A stretch of 64,000 nucleotides of DNA from Hyperoodon ampullatus. Its lineage: Eukaryota > Chordata > Mammalia > Artiodactyla > Ziphiidae. The notes under the pieces are model-generated. The model worked only from the letters and a program-made list of their open reading frames with translations. It did no database searches and was not told the origin of the DNA. This document shows positions 22,801-35,164 of the stretch, in pieces. Position 1 is the first letter of the stretch, and every line of letters starts with the position of its first letter. The translations under genes and the position numbers were made by a program. The stretch is taken from NCBI GenBank assembly GCA_949752795.1, contig OX457057.1:160433980-160497979 (forward strand), read 5' to 3'.

Positions 22801-24260
22801 GATGCTGCGGATCTCTGTAAGCTGGACATCGGTCAGGACTACAGTTATTATCTGGCCCCCGCCCATAGGACCCACGCTAACGTGGGGGCCATGATGAATC
22901 AGGTCTTTGTGTATCAGTGATAACTCAGGTCCTATGTCCAACAGTCTTCAGAATGTCTGGGTATTATTCCCTTTTCCCTAGTGCACAGTTACCTGAGTAA
23001 ATAGCCATAGGTGCCTGTGGGGAAGACCTAGGGGAATCAGTGCTGTGTATATGTGCCATGATATTGAAGTGTTTTTCCTCTTGTGGACCCAGCCACTGCT
23101 GTCAGTAGTTCTGGGTTTGAAAACTGGCTCAGGTTCAGAAATTGGGCAAGCAATGTGCCTTTTTATCGGGCAACTGCCCTCAGCTTCCCGGTCGTCCATC
23201 TTTTATTTCTTCCGCTAGTAAGCCGAGTAGTACAATTTGGGTAACTGCCCATCTATTTCGTCTCTAGGGACACTATTCTAGTAACCATTCTTATAACTCT
23301 CCGTGGTTCTGACCTTCTTGGCTGCCACTCTGTCTGATCTTGCCAGTCATTACAGTAATCATGACCGACTTTGGATGGTTTTGTGCTGCCACCTGGCCTC
23401 TGCTGTTTCAGAGTCCTATCATCCCTATTGCTATCAGTCTACACAGCTCTGTAATGGTGTCTTCATAACAGAGTCACCTTGAACTTTTAGTGAGGCTGGT
23501 GTAGCTCTGACTAGTACATTCTTTATGACCTTTGTCCATGGTATGTCCTCTTGGCCTTCCAGCCATTGTGTATCCAGCATGCCCACTTCCCTGAGCCTTG
23601 TAGCCACTGCCTTCACTGTCCACTGTAGCAACTCTGGAATTTTAACTTTGCTCAACATGGACTATCACTTTTTCCATGTTTCTAGGAGCCATGCTAGTAG
23701 CAAGTTTGTACTGACTCCTGGAATTCTTGCTAGGGAATTAAATTCTGTATCTTGGGGATCACTTCCAAGTCAAAAATTCTTCTCTATTCAATCTTATATT
23801 TTGTCCCTTTCTTCCAGCACCCTCAGGATCTCCTCCAGCTCCTATGGAATCATGAATGGGGATGGGGAGGGCTAATGAGGATTATGGGGAGGTATGTCTA
23901 TAGGCTCAGACCGTTCTCAGGGGTTTGAGAAGTCAAAATAACCAGACGTTGCATCTGATGTGTCAGGTTTTCCCAGTAGGGGTCCTGACCTAGCATAACA
24001 GACCTGCCTTTGTTGGGTGTTTAATTGTCTTTGAAGGTCTGCTACTCTATTGAGTCCTGGGCTTGGACCTTCCTCTCCCCTCTTACTGTAGGAGATGAGA
24101 GCTTCTTTGTATGCAAACAAAGAGGCCCTCTGGTTCCACATCTGACTTTCAGTTTCCTGGTACTTGTCCTCAGCTGTTCATGATCCTTCTGTAGACATCA
24201 ATGGCACTTAGCAATAGCCATCCAATCTCACTGCACTATAGCTACTCTCTCTACATCTCC
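19900..24260 (-). pseudogene. Decayed ERV-L-type endogenous retrovirus interior (gag-pol relic)
   Basis: On the minus strand, broken reading frames run in retroviral order from high to low coordinates: gag-like pieces (24141-23917, 23658-23434), a protease/early-pol piece (22941-22756), a reverse-transcriptase stretch around 22.2 kb, an RNase H-like piece (21341-21135) and integrase-like sequence down to about 20 kb. No envelope gene was seen, as is usual for ERV-L. Frames are short and separated by stops and frameshifts, so nothing here can make a functional protein. Boundaries are approximate and flanking LTRs were not resolved. Assignment is by recalled similarity to mammalian ERV-L relics. 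Confidence 0.7.
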
Positions 24261-25149
24261 AATGCCTGATACATTGCAAGTTCATGCCTTCCCCAGTATA
24301 CCATCCCAATTCACCATGGATAAAACTTTTAAAAATTGGAAGGAAGGGAAGGGAGGGAAGGAAGGTGGCTGGCTCAAGGGAGAGGACTCCTGTGAAAAGC
24401 AGTCGATTAGGGAGCTCATTTGTTGTTACTATTTAGTTAAAAAACAGTCCCAAGAGTTGTCGTCCCTGGAGGGGCAGAGGACAAATTCTCAGCAACAATC
24501 AGGGGAACCCAGCTTGTTGAAGCACCTATAGTTGTGTGCATGTGTGTGTTTTGTGGGAGGGAGGAGAGTGTTCTCTGATTTTCTTTAAAATGGTTATGTT
24601 GTGATCTGATCAGGCATAGCTTTGGAAAGCAGTAATTCACAAGCCACTTCCTAGCTCCTGCCAAGCAGGAAATTTTTTTTTCTTCTTTCTTTTCCTCTGA
24701 GAAACAGAGAGAATATGGGCTATCGAGCCAGTCAGATCAGAGACCTAATCCCAGGTTCAGTAATTACTGCAGTGTCCACAGCCAGTCACTGAACACTTTC
24801 TCCTCTATAAATGGTGATAACACTACTCGATGTACACTGATGTGTGATGGGCCTTGCCTGGGGTGGGCAGTGAGGGTCAGCAGTGACTACTCTGCCCTTG
24901 AGGGACCTGGTCTGTTCTCTGTGGGGTGGAATAGAAAGTTCACAGGATGAAGAAGCATCTGCTAATTATCAGTGAGGGAGCATCGGGATCAAGTTTTCAC
25001 ACAACTTCTCAGCACAGGAGCAAAGTGAGAACACTAACCAGTTTGCCAGTAAGCAAGCATTCCTAAGAGGCACAGCCTCTGTAGCAGTCGATTAAAAAAA
25101 AAGCCAGTTACCTCCTAAACGTACTCAGTAGCTTATCTACTAATAGGCT
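24261..25149. other. Intergenic, low-complexity purine tract only
   Basis: It holds a G/A-rich run at 24340-24362 (GGAAGGGAAGGGAGGGAAGG) and otherwise unique AT-leaning sequence. The first few hundred bases may include the 5' LTR of the ERV-L relic. No gene is recognised. Confidence 0.4.
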
Positions 25150-25170
25150 CTAGAAGTTACCTTTCAGTTT

Positions 25171-27975
25171 TTGGTGTTTCTTTTTTTAAATTTAATTTTT
25201 TTATATACAGCAGGTTCTTATTAGTCATCAATTTTATACACTTCAGTGTATATATGTCAATCCCAATCTCCCCATTCATCACACACACACACCCCTGTCA
25301 CTTTCCCCCTTGGTGTCCATACGTTTGTTCTCTATATCTGTGTCTCTATTTCGGTCCTGCAAACCGGTTCACCTGTACCATTTTTTCTAGAGTCCACATA
25401 TATGCGTTAATATACGATATTTGTTTTTCTCTTTCTGACTTACTTCACTCTGTATGACAGTCTCTAGATCCATCCGTGTCTCTACAAATGACCCAATTTC
25501 ATTCCTTTTTTATGGCCGAGTAATATTCCGTTGTATATATGTACCACAATTTCTTTATCCATTTGTCTGTCGATGGGCATTTAGGGTGCTTCCATCACCT
25601 GGCTACTGTAAATAGTGCTGCAATGAACATTGGGGTGCATGTGTCTTTTTGAATTATGGTTTTCTCTGGGTATTTGGCCAGTAGTGGGATTGCTGGGTCA
25701 TATGGTAATTCTATTTTTAGTTTTTTAAGGAATCTCCATACTGTTCTCCATAGTGGCTGTATCAATTTACATTCCCACCAACAGTGCAAGAGGGTTCCCT
25801 TTTCTCCACACCCTCTCCAGCATTTGTTTGTAGATTTTCTGATGATGCCCATTCTAACTGGTGTGAGGTGATACCTCATTGTAGTTTTGATTTGCATTTC
25901 TCTAATAATTAGTGATGTTGAGCAGCTTTTCATGTGCCTCCTGGCCATCTGTATGTCTTCTTTGGAGAAACGTCTATTTAGGTCTTCTGCCCATTTTTGG
26001 ATTGGGTTGTTTGTTTTTTTAATATTGAGCTGCATGAGCTGTTTATATATTTTGGAGATAAATCCTTTTCAGTTGCTTCGTTGCCAAATATTTTCTCCCA
26101 TTCTGAGGGTTGTCTTTTTGTCTTGATTACAATTTCCTTTGCTGTGCAAAAGCTTTTAAGTTTCATTAGGTCCCACTTGTTTATTTTTGTTTTTATTTCC
26201 ATTACACTAGGAGGGGGGTCAAAAAAGATTTTGCCATGATTTATGTCAAAGAGTGTTCTTCCTATGTTTTCTCTAAGAGTTTTATAGTGTCTGGTCTTGC
26301 ATTTAGGTCTTTAGTCCATTTTGAGTTTATTTTTGTGTATGCTGTTAGGGAGTGTTCTAATGTCATTCTTTTACATGTAGCTGCCCAGTTTTCCCAGCAT
26401 CACTTATTGAAGAGACTGTCTTTTCTCCATTGTATATACTTGCCTCCTTTGTTATAGATCAGTTGACTATAGGTGTGTGAGTTTATCTCTGGGCTTTCTA
26501 TCCTGTTCCATGGATAAATATTTGTTTTTGTGCCAGCACCACATTGTCTTGATCACTGTAGCTTTGTAGTACAGTCTGAAGTCAGGGAGCCTGATACCTC
26601 CAGCTCTGTTTTTTTACCCTCAAGATTGCTTTGGCTATTCAGGGTCTTTTGTGTCTCCATACAAATTTTAAGATTTTTTGTTCTAGTTCTGTAAAAAAAA
26701 ATGCCATTGGTGATTTGATAGGGATTGCATTGAATCTGTAGATTGCTTTGGGTAGAATACTCATTTTCACAATATTGATTCTTCCAATCCAAGAACATGG
26801 TATATCTCTCCATCTGTTTGTGTAACCTCTGATTTCTTTCATCACTGTCTTACAGTTTTCTGAGTACAGGTCTTTAACCTCCTTAGGTAGGTTTATTCCT
26901 AGGTATTTTATTCTTTGTTGCTATGGTGAATGGGATTGTTTCCTTAATTTCTCTTTCTGGTCTTTCATTGTTAGTGTATAGGAATGCAAGAGATTTCTGT
27001 GCATTAATTTTGTATCCTGCAACTTTACCAAATTCATTGATTAGCTCTAGTAGTTTTCTGGTGGCATCTTTAGGATAATCTATGTATATTATCATGTCAT
27101 CTGCAAACAGTGACAGTCTTACTTCTTCTTTTCCAATTTGTATTCATTTCTTTTTCTTCTCTGATTGCCATGGCTAGGACTTCCAAAACTATGTTGAATA
27201 ATAGTGGTGAGAGTGGACATCCTTGTCTTGTTCCTGATCTTAGAGGAAATGCTTTCAGTTTTTCACCATTGAGAATGATGTTTGCTGTGGGCTTGTCATA
27301 TATGCTCTTTATTATGTTGAGGTAGGTTCCCTCTATGCCCACTTTCTGGAGAGTTTTTATCATAAATGGATGTTGAATTTTGTCAAAAGCTTTTTCTGCA
27401 TCTATTGCGATGATCATATGGTTTTTCTTCCTCAATTGTTAATATGGCGTATCACACTGATTGACTTGCATATATTGAAGAATCCTTGCATCCCTGGGAT
27501 AAATCCCACTTGATCATGGTGTATGATCCTTTTAACGTGTTGTTGGATTCTGTTTGCTAGTATTTTGTTGAGGATTTTTGCATCTATATTCATCAGTGGT
27601 ATTGGTCTGTAATTTTCTTTTTTTGTAGTATCTTTGTCTGGTTTTGGTGTCAGAGTGATGGTGGCCTAATAGAATGAGTTTGGGAGTGTTCCTTCCTCTG
27701 CTTCCTCTGAGAAGGATGGCTGTTAGCTCTTCTCTAAATGTTTGATAGAATTCGCCTGTGAAGCCATCTGGTCCTGGACTTTTTGCTGGGAGATTTTTAA
27801 TCACAGTTTCAATTTCATTACTTGTGATTGGTCTGTTCATGTTTTCCATTTCTTCCTGGTTCAGTCTTGGAAGGTTATACCTTTCTAAGAATTTGTCCAT
27901 TTCTTCCAGGTTGTCCACTGAGTTGCTTGTAGTAGTCTTTTATGATGCTTTGTATTTCTGCAGTGTCTGCTGTAA
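25171..27975 (-). mobile_element. 5'-truncated LINE-1 with 21-bp target-site duplication
   Basis: A 2.8-kb L1 in reverse orientation, flanked by the perfect 21-bp direct repeat starting CTAGAAGTTACC (25150-25170 and 27976-27996). On the minus strand, ORF2 fragments run from before the reverse-transcriptase core (residues such as [17 protein letters not shown] near 27.8 kb, [13 protein letters not shown] near 27.4 kb, [14 protein letters not shown] near 27.2 kb) to the C-terminal region near 25.6-26.2 kb. The frame is broken repeatedly (at least six pieces), the endonuclease end and ORF1 are missing, and the catalytic FADD-type block is not intact in one frame. It is therefore dead. The tail at 25.17-25.25 kb is T-rich on the plus strand, as expected. 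Confidence 0.95.
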
Positions 27976-27996
27976 CTAGAAGTTACCTTTCAGTTT

Positions 27997-29738
27997 AACA
28001 AATATTTATTAAGCCTCTACTATCTACTAGGTACTTGACACATTTCAGTAAATATGATTTTGTGTGACTTCCCGGTGACAACAGAGCACATTTGGAAAAA
28101 GAATGTCTCCTGTCCCCTGAATTGTATTACTGTTAGAGCCCCAGACTAGTCAAGGTTGGGGAATGGCCACAGAAGGAAATCAGCATATATCCTCATGAAC
28201 ACTGACAATAGCTGGCAGCAGGGTACATACCCTATCCAGCAAGTCTTTTAACGAAGGCTGCCAGGGAGAGGCTTAAAGTTTTCTAAGGAATCTATGGAAC
28301 TGCAGAAAAAAAAGTCTAAATTCAATAGTTGACAGGAACAACCTTTGGCAAACTGAAGTTTCTAAGCTACCTTTGATACTTCCTTATAGAAGTGCTACAG
28401 GAGCCCTGACTGACTAAAATTTTAAGTTTTATTGGCTCATCTGGTCAGAAGGTAGTGTTTGAGAAACCACAAATATAGCAATTTTGAAATTTAGTAAAGT
28501 GGCAATGTATTGGGGAGTTAATATTATTAATATGTTTTTCCTTGATTCTCTTGCCTGTTTCTCTTGAGTTGCTTGGTTTCCTCCTTACCCTAGAAACATT
28601 TCCTTAAGAAGAGTAGCATAGTAAATCTACTGCCAAAAATCATTTGATTTTGGTTATTCTATTCACTTATGCAGAAAAGAAGCCACAGGTCTGCCCTAGT
28701 TGGAACAAGGCAGAATGCTATTATCATCCTCATTCTCATTCAGCTATGCAGTCTATAAAAAATATAATATTTGGAGAAAAACTTCATTTTATAAAGGTAA
28801 ACACCAGACTTTGATATTAATGTGTTACTTAATGATATCACTTAAATTTGTTTCCTGTGTAGGAGGCTGCCCCCAGTTGTTAAAAAAGAACTACATCCGT
28901 TCAGATAAGACATTCCTAAGTGAATTATAAGGTGAATTATAATGACAGTTTTTTGGCAATAGAAAGTTCTGAAGAAACAAACCTTGACAGTTCTAATACT
29001 TTTATTTTTAAAAGGATGAGTTAAAAAGAACCCCAAAATAATAGGATTTGATGTCTGCCTGGGAAGCGGTAAAAAAGAATCTCTAACTTGGTGATAGAAA
29101 ATTCAGCTTATCCTGGGGTGCTGATACCTAGTAACATGACAGTCTGGCTTTTTTGGCAGTGGTTTCAGATAAGTAGTTTAGAAGTAATTTTATCATCTTT
29201 CCCTGCTTGTCTCCATAAAACTATAATAGTTATTAAACCAATTTTAACTAAAATTAAGTATCAAAGTAATGCCTAGTATATGATAGGACCTCAGTAAACA
29301 CATACTAAATTAATTTTTTAAGAATTCAAAAATTCCTTAATTTTCTTAGGGAAAAGGTGGGAAAGTAGAAAAAGAAGTGAGTCAGAAACTGTAAAATTAT
29401 AGAAATTCCTTAAATCAGTTTTTGAAAAATAACTTCATGAATATTTAATAAAATTTATGTATTTAAGTAAAAACGAAACAAAAAAGTGTAAAACTAATCA
29501 TTATTATTCTCATAAACTAAGAAAAAAATCTAATCAAAATTGTCCATATAAAGCTATAGGTCACTAAACAAAGTCCAAGGATTCTGGATGTGTCTAAGAT
29601 GGATAGAAGAGAGCAGTCTCCTCGAATCATCTGGGATTAGAGACCCAGCTGCTCTAGGTCTTTGTCTCTTCATTTACAAACTCAGATGATTTGTTAACCC
29701 ACATATCTAAGATGCTACTGAATACGTTTGGAAAATGT
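27997..29738. other. Intergenic AT-rich unique sequence
   Basis: AT-rich, with no repeat beyond short A/T runs and no recognisable exon. Small open frames (under 80 codons) lack any domain. Confidence 0.5.
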
Positions 29739-29752
29739 AAAATACTATAGTG

Positions 29753-29973
29753 GGGCTTCCCTGGTGGCGCAGTGGTTGAGAGTCTGCCTGCCGATGCAGG
29801 GGACACGGGTTCGTGCCCCGGTCTGGGAAGATCCCACATGCCGTGGGGCGGCTGGGCCCATGAGCCATGGCCGCTGAGCCTGTGCGTCCAGAGCCTGTGC
29901 TCCGCAATGGGAGAGGCCACAGCAGTGAGAGGCCCACGTACCGCAAAAAAATAAAAAAAATTTAAAAAATTTA
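29753..29973 (+). mobile_element. CHR-family tRNA-derived SINE with target-site duplication
   Basis: A full-length copy with a poly-A-rich tail containing T interruptions. Flanked by the 14-bp repeat AAAATACTATAGTG (29739-29752 and 29974-29987). Confidence 0.95.
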
Positions 29974-30094
29974 AAAATACTATAGTGTATTTATATGCCT
30001 ATAGGTATACAAATGTTGAGCATGTATTATTATCATCAGATTATAGAAAGGGCTGTTGAGTATCCAGTGATTCACATATATTCACAGCTTATCT

Positions 30095-30451
30095 TTTTTA
30101 AAAAATTATTAAAAAAAATTTTTTTTTTTGGTCTGCATTGGGTCTTCGTTGCTGCGCGCTGGGTTTCTCTAGTTGCAGCAAGCGGGGACTACTCTTAGTT
30201 GCGGTGCATGGGCTTCTCATTGCAGTGGCTTCTTTTGTTGCGGAGCAGGGCTCTAGGTACATGGGCTTCAGTAGTTGCAGCACACAGGCTCAGTAGTTGT
30301 GGCTCGTGGACTCTAGAGTGCAGGATCAGTAGTTGTGGAGCACAGGCTTAGTTGCTCCGTGGCATGTGGGATCTTCCCGGACCAGGGATCGAACCCATGT
30401 CCCCTGCATTGGCAGGCATAGTCTTAACCACTGCACCACCAGGGAAGTCCC
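30095..30451 (-). mobile_element. Older, longer CHR-type SINE, reverse orientation
   Basis: About 350 bp, minus orientation, with the longer body containing repeated GTAGTTG/TAGTTGCAGC motifs and the tRNA-like head ending CACCAGGGAAGTCCC. Imperfect flanks TCACAGCTTATCTT and TCATAGCTTATCTT mark the target site. It is more diverged than the short copies, consistent with an older subfamily. Confidence 0.9.
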
Positions 30452-30465
30452 TCATAGCTTATCTT

Positions 30466-33400
30466 GACTTTAACCTGGTAACTGCACATTATCATGTTAG
30501 CCTAGATAGAAACATAGTAAGACTAGAACTTGTGATATTAAAATAAAATGAAAAGGCTTTTTGGTTTAGTCAATAAAATACTTTTCTCTTTCCATTTTGA
30601 GTATACGCATCCTAGGGTCAGTTAATTTCATAACTTTTCCTAGAGATATAAGGAGTAATAACTGATCCAGGAATTCCACAGAAAATTCTATGTTCCCGTA
30701 CAGGGTCTGGGTATGCAGTGATAACAGGTGTCCGGATCACCAAGATACAAATGAACAGGTCATTTCATCTGGTATTTGAGATTCTTTGTGTGAGTTAAAA
30801 AAAAAAAAAAGACCTGTTGCATCAATCCATTGCTTTAGAGTCATACTTCATATATTACGTAAAGAAAAAAGGCCATTTAAGATTATTTTTCCATTTAGTA
30901 AGAGTTAAAAAAAATGTTCACCCTTGAAGTCTGTTTGCCCTAAACCCTTATACAAGTTAGTCCTAAGAGGAATCATGTTCAGGATCCAAGAAACCCAGAG
31001 AGAAAAAGAGCCACACAAACCATTCGCCAGTGACAAAGGAGTCAGCAAACTGTTGGAAAACAGAGAAAGCTTGTAATAATGAAAAAAGGACAGAGTTTTT
31101 TTAACCAATCACTTGTTTTCTTTTAAAAACACATAACCACATTAACTTTTTGTTTTATACAACCATCTACAAACTATAAAACAGTACCACATTGTGCATT
31201 TAACCTACTTTCAAGAAGGGAACTCCACACTTCGTAAGAATTCTACCCATGTAAGAAAGAAGGAAAAAGGAGACAGGTAATAGCATAGTCACAGATACAA
31301 CATGAGTCCAAGCAAGCATCAATTCTTTGACGTCACCTTTTCCATTTACTGGAGTGGAGAGAGTAAGAAAGAAAGCAAGGGAGAAAAAAGAGGGAAAGCA
31401 GCACCCACAGAGGACTAATCACATTCCATAGTTACTTTTGACAACTATAGTTCAGAGTTTCATAGGATAGTATCATTTGACCAACACAACATGTTGGGGG
31501 GGTGAAGGAAACATGAGTAGAGGGAGAGGATTCAAAAAGACATGTACCTTTTACACCCTATTGCCCTCCTAAATACTCTTCATGGATACAAGCTTCTGTG
31601 TTAATCTGGAAAACAGCAAGATATTAATCTTCACAATGTGATAAAGCTTAAGAGTTCTGCTCTTTTTGCAAACGTGAGTGGCTCACAATTTCACTTTACA
31701 GTTCAAAAGAATAACAACATCATGCTCATTCAGGATTCCCCACAATCTTCCTCCCTATTCCCATCACGCTGGTGTTGCTACAGGACCATCAGGGAAGTGT
31801 GGGTAGGGACTTCAGAGATAATGATACAGGGATAGTGAGATGGAATCCTCGCTCTTTTTTAGAAGTCCACATCTTCCTGGTAGTAAGTCTTCCCTCTGAT
31901 GTGTGGTGGTCCAGAGGAAAGGGCATAGGAAGAACTAAGGTAATATGGTAGAAGTAACTGGTTTGAAGGTATACAAGGTATACAAGATGAGACTGTGTAA
32001 TTAGCAGACACACTGAATCCAAGGCAAACAGTTGGTTATTTGATTGTCCTCCTTAGGTTGATGGCACCATAAAAAAACAAAAACAAAAACAAACAAACAA
32101 AACTGAAGGTGGCTTTGATTTAATAATAAAATAAACCAAAGGTCTGCTACAAGGAAACATGCTTTAGATGAAAAGCAGTATAATGATTTTCTTCTCTTCA
32201 GGGGAAACTCTCATCTTGTCCCTCTGACTTCCTCTTCCACAGTGAGTAAGCAAATTCCTTCTGGAAGGTTGTTTTTAAGGGGCAACTCAGTATCAGAGTT
32301 TTGCTAATTCATACCAGAAAGGCATTATGAGGCATTCCCATCAGGAGGCTCCTCTCCATTCCCAGGCGAACTTCTCATATCATTTAAACTAAGCTCTTCC
32401 AAATCTAATGAAATGCTTTTACTTTTCCATATTTGGTGAGTAGTGTGGCTTAATGCTGGTTGAATTAATGGTTTGTAGCGTTGGCCAGCACAACTTTCTT
32501 ATGCTCTAATATAATCAACTCTATCCCACATTACCACTGTGCTCTGACATTGTATAGACTGAAAATACAATGCAGAGAGTTAGCTTTTAAGATTTACTAT
32601 CAAGACTGATACCTGAAATGCAGAAATGAAGTGTTTAAGTAATTTACAAAATCTCTTTAATTTTCCTTGCTTCAGCTAATCATCCAAAGCAAGAAATAAA
32701 AGTTAGATGTGTCATAAAATGAATTAAGCTCATAAATTTGATTTACTCCTCTTTACCTAACTTTTCCTGAAGTTCTACTAGAACTTCTACTGTCTTAACC
32801 TAGTGACACTGATCTTAGTTAGCTTTTAAAATTAGATTTGTTAAAAGTATGGTGATTTTGTAGTTGAGAGAGCCTTAGATTCAACATAACTTTTTTCAAT
32901 CTGAGAAGCTATCTTAATTTTAAAAATTTCAATGTTGTATAGCAAGAAGTACTTATTTTTTTGAGCTAGAAAATTTCATGCAAACTATTACAGAAAACAA
33001 TAATCTGAAATTTGTTTACCAAATAAAGTGCAATCACTTCAGAGAAACCTAGGTTTTTGAATAAAATAATGCCATGGATAGTTATTTTCTAAATTACTTT
33101 TCTTAGACTAAGAAATTTTTCTAGTCATTGCTTAGAAAATTGCACTTGGGCATAAAGAACTATTTCCTGAATAAAGCAAAGTAGTGGAGAAAGATGGTAG
33201 GAAAACAAAGGCAGGTCTCTTACCAGCTGTATAACCACTGAAAGGAGAGACAGCAAGGCATTGTCACCTCCATGCCATCAAGCTCATATACTTTCCTAAC
33301 TGCCCGGCTGCCAAGGTCCAACATCCTTTTGCTCTTCTCTGCTATCTCCACAATTATTTCTCTTCAACTAAGTGTCTGTTAATCTGATGCCTGTATGCTC

Positions 33401-35158
33401 AGTAATAGGCTACTTTTTTCTATTCTTAACTTGCCTTAGTTAAGAAAGGATGAACTGCTTTCTCTAGTTATCATGACTGTACTTTGGTCAAATCATGGTA
33501 GAAGGATACCATATAGCAACAAGTTACTTCTAGTAAAATCTGCTAAAATCTTAGAACTCTTACGTTGAGAATATTGGGATGTCATAAATCCTAGGGGCTG
33601 GGCTCCATTTTCCTTCTTTAAGGGTTCATACATGTTACTGCTGAGGTGATTGGCATTCTCCTCTCACATCATTGCTTCTGAATCTGAAGTTAAGCAGGTT
33701 TCTTAAGGAGAAAAATGGCTGATGCCGGAAAAGAAAGATGCACATAGGTTTTCAACATCTTTCCAATCTTAGAAATAACTATTATAACCTAATTAATGAT
33801 GACTTAATGTTTGATCATTTTATTGTCTCTCTGTATTGGTATGAAATCCTCCTCAATTACTCCATTTTAATAGTATAGGCAGCCTTAATAATAGGTGCAT
33901 ATTTGTGCATAGAAAATAAGCCACTTGGGCTTCCCTGGTGGCGCAGTGGTTGAGAGTCCGCCTGCCGATGCAGGGGATGCGGGTTCGTGCCCCGGTTTGG
34001 GAAGATCCCACATGCCGCGGAGCGGCTAGGCCCGTGAGCCGTGGCCGCTGAGCCTGCGCGTCCGGAGCCTGTGCTCCTCAATGGGAGAGGCCACAACAGT
34101 GAGAGGCCCGCATACTGAAAAAAAAAAAAAAAAAATAAGCCACTTTTGTCTTTTACTTTCTCTACACAAATCAATGCTTTCCATACTTTCTTTCATAAAA
34201 TGAAAATGGAATTTTATTCTTTTTTTTATATTTCCTTTTCATTCATTTGGGGAGTATTTTAACTGATATCAAATTGAGTGATTCTCAAATAAAGTAAAAC
34301 TAGAATTTCTAAACCTAAAATCAGATGAAGTTTTACCTTTGGTTAGATTGCTGCTCCTTTAAAATGACTCTGTGATATTCATTTCCTAAGAGTTCTATTG
34401 AGAGTTTCAGCGTACAAGGAGCTCCAATAAAATTTTAGGTAGGATATAGCATTCACAACGGCTAGGGCATACAGAACTTAGGAGAGAAAAATGCACAATG
34501 CCTTTTTTAGAGGAAAAAAATTAAATATATATTCTGTCTCCCAAACCATTTTCTCCTGATGAGGAAAAGCCCTCTTTTCTCTTTACAGCTTTAAGAGGAA
34601 CATAAAGCTGTTGTGTTTAAATACATATTTGAGTAACTGTCATAGTAAGTTGAAAGTTACATAAGCCTTATCATTCTTGAATAGACTATGCTGATAGGAT
34701 GAACATCAGAAAATGAATACATTCTAACATTGTATTACCTATGAAAAAATAATACTGATTAGGGCCTAGAATCATAATAGTTGAAGAAAGACCAAATTGG
34801 TCATAGGATACACTGAAGTAAAAACACTGGAGAATTCAAATACCAGAAGTCAACTGTAAGATTTTATGTGTGTCACTATATAGGTTTACTAGTAAGAATG
34901 AAGTTGACAACTCAAATTGCTTTGGATACGCATTAGTACCACCAATTTTATTTGTACAGGAAATGACTGGTCCACTGGACTTATCTATGTAATTCAGGAA
35001 TAATTACTGCTACTTTTTGACAGACCAGTGATATTTCCCCCATAGTTTTAAAGTACAAAACCAGAATAGTTAGAAAAAAATCCCAAGTATAAATAATGCA
35101 ACCTTTAAACTATTAAGGGTCACTAAATTGTTACCACTGATTATTATAAATGATTCAA
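30466..35158 (-). other. XPR1: Repeat-poor AT-rich stretch, possible distal XPR1 3' UTR
   Basis: Apart from one young SINE at 33927-34131, nearly 5 kb here carries no L1, MIR or LTR that I can recognise, unlike both flanks. A palindromic CRE (TGACGTCA) lies at 31328-31335. XPR1 is known for a long 3' UTR, so much of 31-35 kb may be transcribed as part of its last exon, but no single polyadenylation site can be chosen by eye. No coding sequence is recognised. Confidence 0.4.
33927..34131 (+). mobile_element. CHR-family tRNA-derived SINE with target-site duplication
   Basis: A full-length copy, poly-A tail at 34118-34131. Flanked by the 14-bp repeat AAAATAAGCCACTT (33913-33926 and 34132-34145). 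Confidence 0.95.
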
Positions 35159-35164
35159 TTTATT
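35159..35164 (-). terminator. XPR1: Candidate proximal polyadenylation signal for XPR1
   Basis: An AATAAA hexamer on the minus strand, 1.9 kb after the XPR1 stop codon. In sequence this AT-rich the hexamer occurs by chance, so this is only a candidate. Confidence 0.2.

Noticed and set aside
19900..24260. Possibility of an intact retroviral gene
   Set aside because: All frames are short and interrupted by stops and shifts. No full gag, pol or env frame exists.
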